From: Rhodovastum atsumiense
GTDB lineage: Bacteria > Pseudomonadota > Alphaproteobacteria > Acetobacterales > Acetobacteraceae
Assembly: GCF_937425535.1 (NCBI RefSeq)
Contig: NZ_OW485608.1
Location: 1-55,472 of the forward strand
DNA: 55,472 nucleotides
Direction of reading: 5' to 3'
The notes under the pieces were generated by a model that was not told the DNA's origin, did not search any database, and saw only the letters and a list, made by a program, of their open reading frames with translations. The first letter of the stretch is position 1; each line of letters begins with the position of its first letter. The position numbers were made by a program, and so were the translations under genes. Of this stretch, positions 45,578-54,564 are shown piece by piece.

Positions 45578-46240
45578 TCACTCCACCGGGTGATCCGTCG
45601 TGTTGCTGTCGATCGTCGCCGGGCCGGGCTCGACGTTGGGCACCGGGTGGTGATGGGCGTTGTAGGCGTCGCGGAGGTCGCGGACCGAACCGTGCTGCAT
45701 GTCGCGGTCGGTCACATCCTGAACCGCTCGGACGTTCTGCAGGGCCTTCACATCGAGGTCGGCGGTCATGTTGCCGTTGACGGTCATGTCCCCGTCGTGG
45801 CGCCAGGTGCCGCGGCTGTAGATGGTCCCATCCGCGCAAAGGCGGATCACGCTGCCGCTCCTGTGCTGCAGGATCACCTCACCAGCGACGGCCTCGGCCT
45901 TGCCGGTGCTCGGCGCCCCACCGGAGCCCGGGGCATTCGGCGGCGCCGGCGGCCGGTTGCCATCGTTGTGGGCGAACCCGGTCACCGCGAAGGAATCACC
46001 GTCCGGTTCCAGCCGAGCCATGTCGCCCGGCATCGGGAGCGCAGTCACGCCCCAACCGCCGGACGCCGCGGCCTGGACAACCGGCAACCACCCGGACAGC
46101 ACCCCTTCCGGTTGGATCAGCACCCGGACCGTCTGATCAGCGGCGTTGACCGACCGGACGATGCCCCATCGGGGCCGCGGCTGCATGCTCAGCATCTCCG
46201 ACACCACGCGTCGGATCGCCTGCGTCCATCGAATGTCCAT
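45578..46240 (-). CDS. Baseplate spike (gpV/gp45-like), 220 aa
   Basis: An N-terminal OB-like domain (PRPRWGIVRSVNAADQTVRV, GWGVTALPMPGDMARLEPDG) leads to a beta-prism shaft (GTIYSRGTWRHDGDMTVNGN) and a C-terminal HHHPVPNVEPGPA, the iron-coordinating HxH tip motif of spikes. It pierces the outer membrane. ATG at 46240 (ATGA overlap). Confidence 0.9.
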   Translation of the reverse strand: MDIRWTQAIRRVVSEMLSMQPRPRWGIVRSVNAADQTVRVLIQPEGVLSGWLPVVQAAASGGWGVTALPMPGDMARLEPDGDSFAVTGFAHNDGNRPPAPPNAPGSGGAPSTGKAEAVAGEVILQHRSGSVIRLCADGTIYSRGTWRHDGDMTVNGNMTADLDVKALQNVRAVQDVTDRDMQHGSVRDLRDAYNAHHHPVPNVEPGPATIDSNTTDHPVE

Positions 46241-47373
46241 CAGGTCAGCGCCGCCTGCGATCTGGTATCGTGGTTCTTCAGGGTCACCCACATACCGAAC
46301 CCGCCGGTGAATTCGATCCGCCTTGACACGGTGTTGACGTAGTAGCGCTGGTCAAAGGCTGCCCCCGTCCCCCGCAGATCCACGATGCTCCTGGGGGACA
46401 GGATCACGTCGCCCGGCCCCTGCCAGGTGATGTTCTTCTCGTGCTTGCTCAGTTCCGCCAGGCGCTTGTTCGCCTCGGCCTGCGCCTGAGCTTCCGTGAG
46501 GTTTGGGATCACGAACACGAACCGCTGCGTGGAGGTGCCGACCTGGGTCGCCGACTTCGCCGCGGCGGCGCTCTTGGCCCCGATCGCCTTCGCGACCTTC
46601 TTGAAAGCCTTCCCCTGCTTCGCGTGCCAGCTCTGGACCACCACTTCGATGTCCCGCGCCAGGGTCAGGGACCGCTCGAAGCGGATGTCCTGCACCCCGG
46701 ACACGGGATAGGGCGCCCCCGGTGCGCGGGGCTGGTAATCGACCACGTAGGGGTTGCGGGTGTCGATCTCCGTCGCCGGATGGAAATGCAGCGTCTCGCC
46801 GGTCACATAGAGGTCGAACCCCTCCTTTTGGGCCAGCCACACCAGGAGTTCCCATTCCGTCGTCACGCGGCTGAACTGGCCCAGGCTTTCATGGGTGTGG
46901 TCCAACTCGTAGTAGCGGCCAGCCGGGGTTGTGGTGACCGTCACGTCCGCCTTGAGGTCATGCCGTGCTGCCAGCGTCGCGGCGATCTGCGAGGCGGTCA
47001 GGTTCTGGAACGCCTCCTGCGTTTTCGCCTCCACCAGCCGCATGGAGAGGTCATGCCCGTCCACCTCGATCCGGCCCGTGTCCGGATGGATGCTCAGGTG
47101 CTCGACCTGCCCCTGGATGAGCGATGTCCAGGCGTTCCCCCCGTCGATGCTGACCCGGATATCCAACAGCAACGTGGGCTGGTCTGCCCACCACGCCGCG
47201 GTCTGGCCACCGGGCGCGTTCAGCGTGATCTCGGCCCGGAAGCTGTCCGCCTGATAGGCGCTGTTCTGCTCCACGTCCGCCGATACCGCGCCCGGCAGTT
47301 CCACCCCGTTGGCCAGGATGAGCAGCCTGGGCGCTCGAACGCCCGCGGCCGGAGGCCCGTTCGTGCCGCTCAT
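46240..47373 (-). CDS. gpD-like tail hub protein, 377 aa
   Basis: LLILANGVELPGAVSADVEQ, GHDLSMRLVEAKTQEAFQNL, ASQIAATLAARHD and WELLVWLAQKEGFDLYVTGE are landmarks of the late control D/gp27 hub family. It joins tube, spike and tape measure. Ends overlap both neighbours. Confidence 0.9.
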   Translation of the reverse strand: MSGTNGPPAAGVRAPRLLILANGVELPGAVSADVEQNSAYQADSFRAEITLNAPGGQTAAWWADQPTLLLDIRVSIDGGNAWTSLIQGQVEHLSIHPDTGRIEVDGHDLSMRLVEAKTQEAFQNLTASQIAATLAARHDLKADVTVTTTPAGRYYELDHTHESLGQFSRVTTEWELLVWLAQKEGFDLYVTGETLHFHPATEIDTRNPYVVDYQPRAPGAPYPVSGVQDIRFERSLTLARDIEVVVQSWHAKQGKAFKKVAKAIGAKSAAAAKSATQVGTSTQRFVFVIPNLTEAQAQAEANKRLAELSKHEKNITWQGPGDVILSPRSIVDLRGTGAAFDQRYYVNTVSRRIEFTGGFGMWVTLKNHDTRSQAALT

Positions 47374-47558
47374 GACTGATCCGGCACCCCGCCGGCAGCG
47401 GACGGATCCGCATTCGGGATGCGAAGCGTAACCTGCCCGGACAGCACGAAATCGGACAGGCCGTTCACCTCCGCGATCCGCGTCGCCTGGGTCGCATCGC
47501 GCAGGTAGTCAGCGGCGATCCGGAACAGATTGCCGCCGATGACGGTGATGGTGCGCAT
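47370..47558 (-). CDS. gpX-like LysM tail protein, 62 aa
   Basis: TVIGGNLFRIAADYLRDATQ then ATRIAEVNGLSDFVLSGQVT LRIP is a LysM-like domain as in P2 gpX. It is encoded between hub genes, as in other myophages. Confidence 0.85.
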   Translation of the reverse strand: MRTITVIGGNLFRIAADYLRDATQATRIAEVNGLSDFVLSGQVTLRIPNADPSAAGGVPDQS

Positions 47559-47559
47559 G

Positions 47560-48399
47560 TCAGCCCCCAGATGCTGCGTTCCGCGCGGCCCGGCCGAGGT
47601 AACCAGTCGCCCCAGCCGCTTGCGCAGACACCCCGGACAGGTTCGCCGCCCGCGCCAGCGAGGCCACGGAACCGATCAGCCCCCCGGACGGCGCCGCAGC
47701 GGCGATGGATGCGATCCCGCCGTCCGAGGCAGACAGGATGCTCCTGGCTCCGTCCACGGCCGACGCGATCTTGGACACTGCCCCGGAGGCCAGCGACACG
47801 CCGCCGCTGACGGCGCTGACGGTGGACAGGGCGCTCACGGCCGCGCTGCTGCCGCCCGTCACCGCCGCGGCGAGCCCGGCCACCTTCTGCGCCGCGCCGA
47901 GCGCCGCCGAGCCGGCGGCGAAGATGTCGAACCCGAGCGTCTCGTTGATGTCGTTCTTGATCCCGTCGAGCCATCCCGGATCGGCTTCGGCCACTTCCTC
48001 CTGCAAGACCGTGCAGGTGATCCGGTAATCGACCCGGTGGAAGCCCTCGTCCGGCACGAAAGTGCCGATCACCACCGTGTAGACATGATCTCCCCAGGAG
48101 AGAGGGACCGCGTCGCCGGCATCGCACATCCAGGACAGCTCGCGCGCCCGATCCGACGCGTCCGGCCCGAGCATGAACCCGGACCAGGCGATCTCCCCCG
48201 GATCCGGCCCCATGGCATCGATCACCCGGTTCCCACCGGGTAACCGATGCACGACAAGCTGTTGCTGGCGAGGCCAGCAAATGCGCTCGGGCACCTCGTA
48301 ATCCTGGAAGGTGAAGTCCCCAAGCATGACGGCCCCATCACCCCCGAAGAGGATGGAGGCCGCGGCGTCAACGCGGCCGATCAGGCCAGTGATATCCAT
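47560..48399 (-). CDS. DNA circulation-type (gp43-like) tail hub protein, 279 aa
   Basis: FTFQDYEVPERICWPRQQQL, NRVIDAMGPDPGEIAWSGFM and DRARELSWMCDAGDAVPLSW are N-terminal landmarks of the so-called DNA circulation family, found after tape measure genes in many Mu- and P2-like phages. The C-terminal 120 residues are Ala/Ser-rich. TAATG overlap with the tape measure stop. Confidence 0.83.
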   Translation of the reverse strand: MDITGLIGRVDAAASILFGGDGAVMLGDFTFQDYEVPERICWPRQQQLVVHRLPGGNRVIDAMGPDPGEIAWSGFMLGPDASDRARELSWMCDAGDAVPLSWGDHVYTVVIGTFVPDEGFHRVDYRITCTVLQEEVAEADPGWLDGIKNDINETLGFDIFAAGSAALGAAQKVAGLAAAVTGGSSAAVSALSTVSAVSGGVSLASGAVSKIASAVDGARSILSASDGGIASIAAAAPSGGLIGSVASLARAANLSGVSAQAAGATGYLGRAARNAASGG

Positions 48400-50822
48400 T
48401 ACTGACCACCCCACGGATTGATGCGGATGTCTGGTGAAGCCGGGCCGGATGGAGCGCGATTCATGTTGTCTGCGATGGCACGCGCGACGATGCGCCCGAC
48501 TTCTCGCCCGTCGAGATAGACCCCCACCCCTTCCAGCCCATGCTTAACGGCCTCGGCCACCTGCCTGGACAGGGCATCGGCGCTATCGGGCGCGACCTTC
48601 ACAGGGATCGCCTCCTGCGTTTCACCAACCCCACCAGATCGCACGACGGTCACGGGAACCGGCCCCTGCGTCGCCGCGTGCGCTGGCGTGGCCTCTCCGA
48701 ACAGCAGCCGGCCGATTCCGCCTACTGAGCCATTGCCGAAGATCCAGGAGCCAATGTTCCCGATCTCACGCTTGGCCCGCTCAGCACGCTCGGCCTCCAG
48801 CTTTTTCCGGAGTTCGACGTAGGTCTTGCCCCAGATCGCTTCCTCGAGCTTTTCGCGCCCCCAGTCCAGTGCACTGCCGATGCCCCAGGCCGTGCCGCCG
48901 ACAAGGGCAAGCTGCGGAATGGCGGCCGCGGCGCCTGCCGCCCCAGTTGTGGCGGCGCCCCCGGCGAACAGACCCGGAGCCGCGAGGCTTGCCATCTTCC
49001 CGAGCACGCGCGCCCCCGGCCTGAGGAAGAACGAACCGATGCTCAGTCCCATCAGGCCGAGCAGTCCCGCACCAAGGTAGCCTCCCCCTGTTCCTGCCAG
49101 CTCGGTCAGGCGTGGATGCTCCTTCTCCCAATCGGCAATCTTGTTCAACTTGTCTGTGAGAGAATCGAGCATCTTGATGGCCGGATCCATAAGTGGTCCG
49201 CCCAGCATCGCTAGGAATTTTTCCAGAGATGCCTGGAAAGCCGCGAATTTCAGTTTTGGATCATTGGCCTGAAGATATTTCGGAAGGTCTGGACGAACAT
49301 TGCGGGTGTTCGCAGCCTCCTTTTCAATGGCTGGCATATCCTTGAGAAAATCAGCCAGAAGCCGAGCATAAGTTGATCTTTGAGCCGCCGGCCCAGAGAG
49401 CGCCCTGATCTGCGCCTCAATGCCGTGGACGCCGGCTTTCTCCATCCTCTCCTGGGCTTTACGAACCCATTCGAGCGTATTGGAGAACATCATTTCCTTG
49501 TCGTAGACGCCTTCCGTCGTGACCTGCTCGCGTGTCCGCTTGGAGCGCCCCGTTTTCGGGTCTACTACTACCTTTGTATGCGGGTCTTGCTTCGCGAGGC
49601 CGATCTTCGCAAGCGCATCATAGGTCTTGGCGGTCATACGCTCGCCTTCGACCACCTGGAACATGGACATCATCGCGGTGCCGAACCGCGAGCCACCCAT
49701 GACCTGGATCATGGCCGGGGCGATTTCCCAAAGGAACTCGTCCGACATCATCATCCCTGGGACAGCGCCCATCTTGGCAAACGCCAGGATCTCGGCGGGA
49801 TCAACGCGGCCACCAGTCGCCACATCGACGCGGGCGATATTGCTGAGCAGCTTGTTTAGGTTCTGCGGGTGGAACTCGACACGCTTCTTGCCCGTCTTCG
49901 GGTCCGTCACCTCATCGGTTAGCTTGCCGAGGATCTCAAGCGCCTTGGCCGCAGCGTAAACTGGCTCATCCCGGCCAGTGCGCGTCTTCTGAACGGTGTT
50001 CAGCACCGTAGACAGCTCAGCGAACGCCGGGAGCATCAGCATGGCTTCGCCGATGTCGCCGGTGACCGTCTTCAGATCGATCAGTGCCCCCATATTCCCG
50101 GCGAGCGTCGATCCGGGGGCCTTCTGCGTGGCAAAATATGCGACGTTCAGGGCTGCCTTGAGCGCGTCCGGGTGCAACCGCTTGTCCGTGCCGAGAATGG
50201 CCTGCAGGTGCGCCACATCAGCGCCTTGCTCCAGGGCCGACCGCAGCCCGGCCATGATGCCGCCCCCGGCCATCCCCGCCGCAATGCCAGCGTGCAGGTA
50301 GTCGTATTCACCAACCCTTGGAACCTTCCATCCCGGGCTGAAACGCGGATTGAGCGGAATGCCACCTGGCCCCGGCAACGCCAATGGCGGCGTGCCCCCT
50401 GGGGGGATCGCGCCTCCTCCGCCGAACCGAGCGAAAATGCCCCCAGCCGCGGCCCCTGCCAATGCCCCACCAGCAAGCGGCACCAGTGCGCCCCCGGAAG
50501 ATGGTGGAGAAGCGCCCCCTGCCCCTGCAGCCCCACCGGCGTAACCGCCGGCGCCAGGCATCGGCATCGCGGAACCGGCGCGACGCGCCGCATTGGCAGC
50601 CCGCTCCATTGCAGCGGCAGCCTGGGACCACGCCGCGGCAGCGCTCTGCCCTACCCGGTTGAGGCCGCGCATGCCGGCCGCCAACTCGTTTACGGATATC
50701 TGAGTCCGCTTTATGATGCGGTCCAGTTCCGTGAATGCCCTGGACAGCACGCCCACCTCTCGGGGGACATTGCTGTCGAGCAGGAGGGTGATCCCAACTC
50801 TGTAGGCTTCAACCATCGACAT
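48399..50822 (-). CDS. Tail tape measure protein, 807 aa
   Basis: An N-terminal coiled region (REVGVLSRAFTELDRIIKRT) with Gly/Pro linker, a helical middle and two hydrophobic segments near 600 to 680 (GGGYLGAGLLGLMGLSIGSF, AAAAIPQLALVGGTAWGIG) fit a tape measure. At about 1.5 angstrom per residue, 807 residues imply a tail near 120 nm. Confidence 0.9.
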   Translation of the reverse strand: MSMVEAYRVGITLLLDSNVPREVGVLSRAFTELDRIIKRTQISVNELAAGMRGLNRVGQSAAAAWSQAAAAMERAANAARRAGSAMPMPGAGGYAGGAAGAGGASPPSSGGALVPLAGGALAGAAAGGIFARFGGGGAIPPGGTPPLALPGPGGIPLNPRFSPGWKVPRVGEYDYLHAGIAAGMAGGGIMAGLRSALEQGADVAHLQAILGTDKRLHPDALKAALNVAYFATQKAPGSTLAGNMGALIDLKTVTGDIGEAMLMLPAFAELSTVLNTVQKTRTGRDEPVYAAAKALEILGKLTDEVTDPKTGKKRVEFHPQNLNKLLSNIARVDVATGGRVDPAEILAFAKMGAVPGMMMSDEFLWEIAPAMIQVMGGSRFGTAMMSMFQVVEGERMTAKTYDALAKIGLAKQDPHTKVVVDPKTGRSKRTREQVTTEGVYDKEMMFSNTLEWVRKAQERMEKAGVHGIEAQIRALSGPAAQRSTYARLLADFLKDMPAIEKEAANTRNVRPDLPKYLQANDPKLKFAAFQASLEKFLAMLGGPLMDPAIKMLDSLTDKLNKIADWEKEHPRLTELAGTGGGYLGAGLLGLMGLSIGSFFLRPGARVLGKMASLAAPGLFAGGAATTGAAGAAAAIPQLALVGGTAWGIGSALDWGREKLEEAIWGKTYVELRKKLEAERAERAKREIGNIGSWIFGNGSVGGIGRLLFGEATPAHAATQGPVPVTVVRSGGVGETQEAIPVKVAPDSADALSRQVAEAVKHGLEGVGVYLDGREVGRIVARAIADNMNRAPSGPASPDIRINPWGGQ

Positions 50823-50841
50823 CGAGCATCACCCGCAACAG

Positions 50842-51375
50842 ATGGACGCCAGTTTCTTCGAGAACGAGAGACCTGCAGCCCGCAGCACGCCGGCGCAGTT
50901 CGAGGCAGAGTGCGCCGCCATTTTGTCGGCACTCGGCTGGTGTGCGCGTTGCGTTGGCAGATCAGGCGACCAGGGCGCGGACGTGATTGCCACCAAGGCC
51001 GGTGTCCGGATCGTGCTGCAGTGCAAGCTCTACACGGCCCCGGTCGGCAACCGGGCCGTCCAGGAGGCATACGCCGCAGTCGCCTATCATGGCGCTCACC
51101 GCGCCGCCGTCGTGGCCAGCTCGGGCTTCACCACAAGCGCCCGCGCTCTTGCGGCCCAGACTGGCGTCCTGCTGCTTCATCCCGACCAACTCGGCAGTGC
51201 AGATCGGCTTTTCGGTGTCCCAGAACCAGTCGCGCCGACACCGAAGCCACCGCGGCGCGTCATCCGGAGGTGCCCGAGCTGCGGCACCGGCCTTCGTCTG
51301 CCGCAGTGGCGTGCGGGTCACGTCCGGTGCCCATGCTGTGGTCACCGATTCTGGTGCGCCACCCTCTTCTTCTAG
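50842..51375 (+). CDS. Mrr-like restriction endonuclease domain protein, 177 aa
   Basis: FEAECAAILSALGWCARCVG, SGDQGADVIATKAGVRIVLQ CKLY contain the catalytic D...QxK of the Mrr/PD-(D/E)XK fold, followed by VGNRAVQEAYAAVAYHG. A C-terminal zinc ribbon (CPSCGTGLRLPQW, CPCCGHRFW) is added. It is on the plus strand inside the minus-strand tail operon, 19 bases from the tape measure start, and its TAG overlaps the opposite stop in CTAG. It is probably a moron or a homing-type nuclease. Confidence 0.85.
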   Translation: MDASFFENERPAARSTPAQFEAECAAILSALGWCARCVGRSGDQGADVIATKAGVRIVLQCKLYTAPVGNRAVQEAYAAVAYHGAHRAAVVASSGFTTSARALAAQTGVLLLHPDQLGSADRLFGVPEPVAPTPKPPRRVIRRCPSCGTGLRLPQWRAGHVRCPCCGHRFWCATLFF

Positions 51376-51887
51376 TCGTTCCGCCTCGGAAGCCCGCGGA
51401 GTGCCCACACGACACGGCCGCCAACTGCCTCTGCGACCTCATCGCCCTTCACGAACGCTGCGCGCCCCAGGAACGAGCGCGGCGGGATCGGGTAGAGGGC
51501 GTTCGGGGTGCCCATCTCCTGCCAGAGCGCCACTTCATCGTCGCTGCCGACAATGGCCGTATGGTCGTTCTCCAGTCCGGAAGAGATGCTTTCCCGAAGG
51601 TGCCCCTCCCTCAGCAGCGGGTTGTCAGGCGGGGCATAGCCGAGTTCGCGCTTGCCCTTGATATGCCCTGCCTGTGGATGATTGAACCCGTCCAGCGTGG
51701 CCGTGGAGAGCCGATCCCATGCCGGGAAGGGGCCGGCCGCCGGCTGGTAGCGCCCGATTTCTTCCTTGGCCTCGCGCTCCACGACCTTGGCGCCGGCCTT
51801 CAACCCTTCCTTCTGGGCCTCATGGACAGCCGCCGGCAGCGTCGCGAGGTGGGCGAGGAATGCTCCGAGGCTGCCGAACGTCTTCAT
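51372..51887 (-). CDS. HK97 gp10-like tail/neck protein, 171 aa
   Basis: AGAKVVEREAKEEIGRYQPA, DNPLLREGHLRESI and VGSDDEVALWQEMGTPNALYP then PRSFLGRAA are landmarks of the HK97 gp10/minor-capsid-like family. Here it sits after the chaperone rather than before the sheath. GGAGG four bases before ATG at 51887, which overlaps the chaperone-extension stop (ATGA). Confidence 0.8.
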   Translation of the reverse strand: MKTFGSLGAFLAHLATLPAAVHEAQKEGLKAGAKVVEREAKEEIGRYQPAAGPFPAWDRLSTATLDGFNHPQAGHIKGKRELGYAPPDNPLLREGHLRESISSGLENDHTAIVGSDDEVALWQEMGTPNALYPIPPRSFLGRAAFVKGDEVAEAVGGRVVWALRGLPRRND

Positions 51888-52383
51888 GAAACCTCCACCC
51901 ACTTCTGAGCGGTCCAGTCAAACCGCTCCTTGCCAGACATCTCCCGAGCGGCGACGACGAACCCGAGCCGCCGCGTGGCAGACATCTGCATGATCACGTC
52001 CCACGGCACCCCTTTCCCCAGGAGGTAAAGAACCTCCCAGGTAGATGGGTGCCGGCTCAATTTTTTGCGGCGGCCTCGTCCACCTCGGCAGAGGCATCCA
52101 TTTCCAGGGCCGCCCTGACAGCTTCCATCCCCGCCGCGCCGAGCTTGACGACGAGCGCGCGCGCATCGCGAAGCGTCTTCGGCATGGGAACCGGCACACC
52201 GTCGATCGCCTCGACCGAAAACGCCGGCCCCATGAACGCCAGCAGACCGCGGTTGGTGGACTGCTCTCCGGCCGCCTCGAGGATGTCGAAGACGTTCTCC
52301 GGACCGAGCGGGCGCAGGGTATACTTGCGCCCGTTCTTGTCCGTGGCGACCAGCTTGCCGTCAACAGTGGTGGTCTCGACCAT
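51884..52383 (-). CDS. Tail assembly chaperone, -1 frameshift product, about 166 aa
   Basis: Ribosomes slipping back one base at A AAA AAT (52066 to 52060) enter a 58-codon frame (LSRHPSTWEVLYLLGKGV, SATRRLGFVVAAREMSGKER) that ends exactly at the next gene's start (ATGA). Without slippage this frame has no start of its own. This is the G-T arrangement of tail chaperones: the long form recruits tube subunits to the tape measure. Confidence 0.85.
52018..52066 (-). promoter_or_regulatory. Programmed -1 frameshift signal
   Basis: The heptamer A AAA AAT lies at 52066 to 52060 (X XXY YYZ form). About 18 bases downstream a stem (CCTGGGAGGT with ACCTCCTGG, loop TCTTT, two wobble pairs) spans 52041 to 52018. 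The spacer is longer than usual, so the stem's role is less certain than the heptamer. Confidence 0.8.
52057..52383 (-). CDS. Tail assembly chaperone, short form, 108 aa
   Basis: MVETTTVDGKLVATDKNGRK then YTLRPLGPENVFDILEAAGE is the compact chaperone domain. It terminates at TGA 52057 to 52059 directly after the slippery heptamer. Encoded between tube and tape measure genes, as in lambda G. Most translation should stop here. Confidence 0.85.
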   Translation of the reverse strand: MVETTTVDGKLVATDKNGRKYTLRPLGPENVFDILEAAGEQSTNRGLLAFMGPAFSVEAIDGVPVPMPKTLRDARALVVKLGAAGMEAVRAALEMDASAEVDEAAAKN

Positions 52384-52386
52384 GGC

Positions 52387-52830
52387 TTACACCTTCCGCC
52401 GGCGGTTGGCACTGAACGCAAGGCGTTGCTTCACGCTGGTGTCGCCCTGCCAGCGGCCGCTGTCCTCCATCCAGAAGCTCACGTTGTCGAACTGGTAGGT
52501 GGACTGCGATCCATCCGGCTCCTGGATATACTGATAGATGCTGCCGTTGCTCACCCGCCCGGTCGTGAACCAACCCAGCTCGATCAGGGCCATGAGATCA
52601 TCAACGGACGGGCCGGCGCGTTCCAGATCGATGCTGCCGTTCCATCCCTTCGGCAGAGCCGCGTGAAGCTGTGTCCCGTCCAGGCGGTCAACGTGAACCT
52701 GCGCGTATCCAGGGCGGGCATCGAACCCCGTGATGTTCGGCAAATCCACGCGCCCGAACGGCCCCACCATGACGATGGTGCAGTCGCGGCCGACGTTGAA
52801 ATCCCCGACGCCTGTATTGACAATCGGCAT
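52387..52830 (-). CDS. Tail tube protein, 147 aa
   Basis: GRDCTIVMVGPFGRVDLPNI, ITGFDARPGYAQVHVDRLDG and YQFDNVSFWMEDSGRWQGDT fit the small beta-barrel tube family of contractile tails. The gene directly follows the sheath. Four bases separate it from the chaperone start. Confidence 0.88.
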   Translation of the reverse strand: MPIVNTGVGDFNVGRDCTIVMVGPFGRVDLPNITGFDARPGYAQVHVDRLDGTQLHAALPKGWNGSIDLERAGPSVDDLMALIELGWFTTGRVSNGSIYQYIQEPDGSQSTYQFDNVSFWMEDSGRWQGDTSVKQRLAFSANRRRKV

Positions 52831-52842
52831 GTGCAGCCCCCC

Positions 52843-54384
52843 TTACGCCGCGCTCTGCCGGACGATCTGCACCGTCTGGCCGCCTTCCACGTTGACGATG
52901 AACTTCTCGTTGATGGACAGGTATTGCACCTGGACATCCGCCTGGCCGTAGCCGAGGGACACGCGCGACTGCGGATTGTTGGTGTTCGCCGCGGACGGCG
53001 GCGAGCAGATCACGCCATAATCGGCGATCATGCCCTGGCCGCGCATGTTGGTGCAGAACGCGTCCAGCGTCGCCTTCACATTGCGGAACCAGTCATCGGA
53101 CATCACCCGCCCGACATAATCGCCCATGCCGGCGTCGAGCGTCGCGGCGATGTAGTTGGTCATGCGCGTATAGTTGTCGCCGTTGGTGCCGGCGTTGCTG
53201 GACGAGTTGTGCCCGCACCGCACGCCCCAGAAATTGCCGCCGGGCTGCGGGTTGGCGATCACGTCGATGCCGGCCTGGAACAGCGTCTGCAGCTCGGCCG
53301 AGCTGTAGGTGGTGGCCTGCCCGCTGCCCGGTGCGCCGGATTTCTGGCTGCCCACGACGCCATAGAGCGGCTTGTTCAGGCTGGACTGCTCGGGCGAGAG
53401 GTTCGCCAGCCGGCCCGCCACAAAGCCCTGCGGGCTGACCAGCCGCAGCACGCCGTTGACCTGATCGTTCCAGTAGATCCAGTCGCCGAACATGACCTTG
53501 ACCGCATAGCTGTCCAGGCCCGCCGTGTTCTTGGTTGTGACGGCGTTGCTGATCGTGTCGCCGGACGGGCCGCAGACGATCATGTAGACGCCCTCGGCCA
53601 GGCCGAACGCTGCCTGCGTGGTCCACTGCGTGGTGTCATCCGCATCTGCCAGGACACCGATGCTGCAGCCCTGCCCGCGCAGGGCATACATCCCCTTGCG
53701 GGGGATGGTATCGACGCCGACCAGGACGGCGGCCGTGATCGTGGTCGCACCGTCCGTGCCCTGGGTGGTGACGGTCGAGGTCGTGCCGGCGGTCGGGGCC
53801 GTGGTGCCGGCGCCGGCCGTCGCGGTCACGAGCTGCGACGGGCCGCGCAGCGCGCTCTGGCCGTTGTTGATCGCCGCCGCTGCGGCGACCGCGAGCGCAT
53901 TCCCGGTGCCGCCCAGGTTATCGAACACCTCCGGCACCTGGCCGGGCAGCGCGATGGTCAGCTTGCTGGTGTTGGCCTTGCTGCCCGTCCCCCAGGTGGC
54001 GACGATGCTGCCGCCGCGGCTGCCGGTGTAGATCGCGGTCAGCGTCAGCCAGGTGGTCCCCAGCGAGAGGACGGCCGCCGTATCGGTGCCATCGGACACG
54101 CGCACGCAGCGGAAGTTCGACGCGCCTTGCTGGACGGCGGTCGCCACCTGGGTGCCCATGTCGTATTTCCGGTTCATCACCGGGCCGAAGGCGACGGCAT
54201 AGTCGGCCATGGTGCCGATGATGACGGGCTTGCCGACAGGCCCCCAGCTCGCGGTGCCGACCACGCCCACGACGTTGGTCGGGACGCCGTTCAGCACCAG
54301 GTTCTGCGGCGGGACGATCTGGACATACAAGTCCGGGACCACCAGGGCCGTCGTGTTGATGCTTCCCTGCTGCACGATCGGCAT
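52843..54384 (-). CDS. Contractile tail sheath protein, 513 aa
   Basis: VPDLYVQIVPPQNLVLNGVP then TNVVGVVGTASWGPVGKP is the sheath N-terminus. The C-terminus (TLDAFCTNMRGQGMIADYGV ICSPP, ADVQVQYLSINEKFIVNVEG) is the conserved sheath fold. It shows the virion has a contractile tail (myovirus morphology). Confidence 0.95.
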   Translation of the reverse strand: MPIVQQGSINTTALVVPDLYVQIVPPQNLVLNGVPTNVVGVVGTASWGPVGKPVIIGTMADYAVAFGPVMNRKYDMGTQVATAVQQGASNFRCVRVSDGTDTAAVLSLGTTWLTLTAIYTGSRGGSIVATWGTGSKANTSKLTIALPGQVPEVFDNLGGTGNALAVAAAAAINNGQSALRGPSQLVTATAGAGTTAPTAGTTSTVTTQGTDGATTITAAVLVGVDTIPRKGMYALRGQGCSIGVLADADDTTQWTTQAAFGLAEGVYMIVCGPSGDTISNAVTTKNTAGLDSYAVKVMFGDWIYWNDQVNGVLRLVSPQGFVAGRLANLSPEQSSLNKPLYGVVGSQKSGAPGSGQATTYSSAELQTLFQAGIDVIANPQPGGNFWGVRCGHNSSSNAGTNGDNYTRMTNYIAATLDAGMGDYVGRVMSDDWFRNVKATLDAFCTNMRGQGMIADYGVICSPPSAANTNNPQSRVSLGYGQADVQVQYLSINEKFIVNVEGGQTVQIVRQSAA

Positions 54385-54387
54385 GCT

Positions 54388-54552
54388 TCAGCCCTCCTGC
54401 ACCGCGGCCGGCGTCTCGACCGGCACCTGGACCTTGACCACTTTGTCCGCCTGCTCACCGGCGAGGATGCGCGCCACCTCCGCCTGATCAGTGATCGTGT
54501 CGCCACGCTGGCGATCGCCGAACGGCGTCGTCACCACGAGATGGTATGCCAT
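54388..54552 (-). CDS. Small tail protein, 54 aa
   Basis: MAYHLVVTTPFGDRQRGDTI then TDQAEVARILAGEQADKVVK VQVP. ATG at 54552 has AGGGAA four bases before it, and the stop lies just before the sheath start. Small proteins of this kind commonly precede sheath genes; the function is unknown. Confidence 0.75.
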   Translation of the reverse strand: MAYHLVVTTPFGDRQRGDTITDQAEVARILAGEQADKVVKVQVPVETPAAVQEG

Positions 54553-54564
54553 GCTGTTCCCTGG

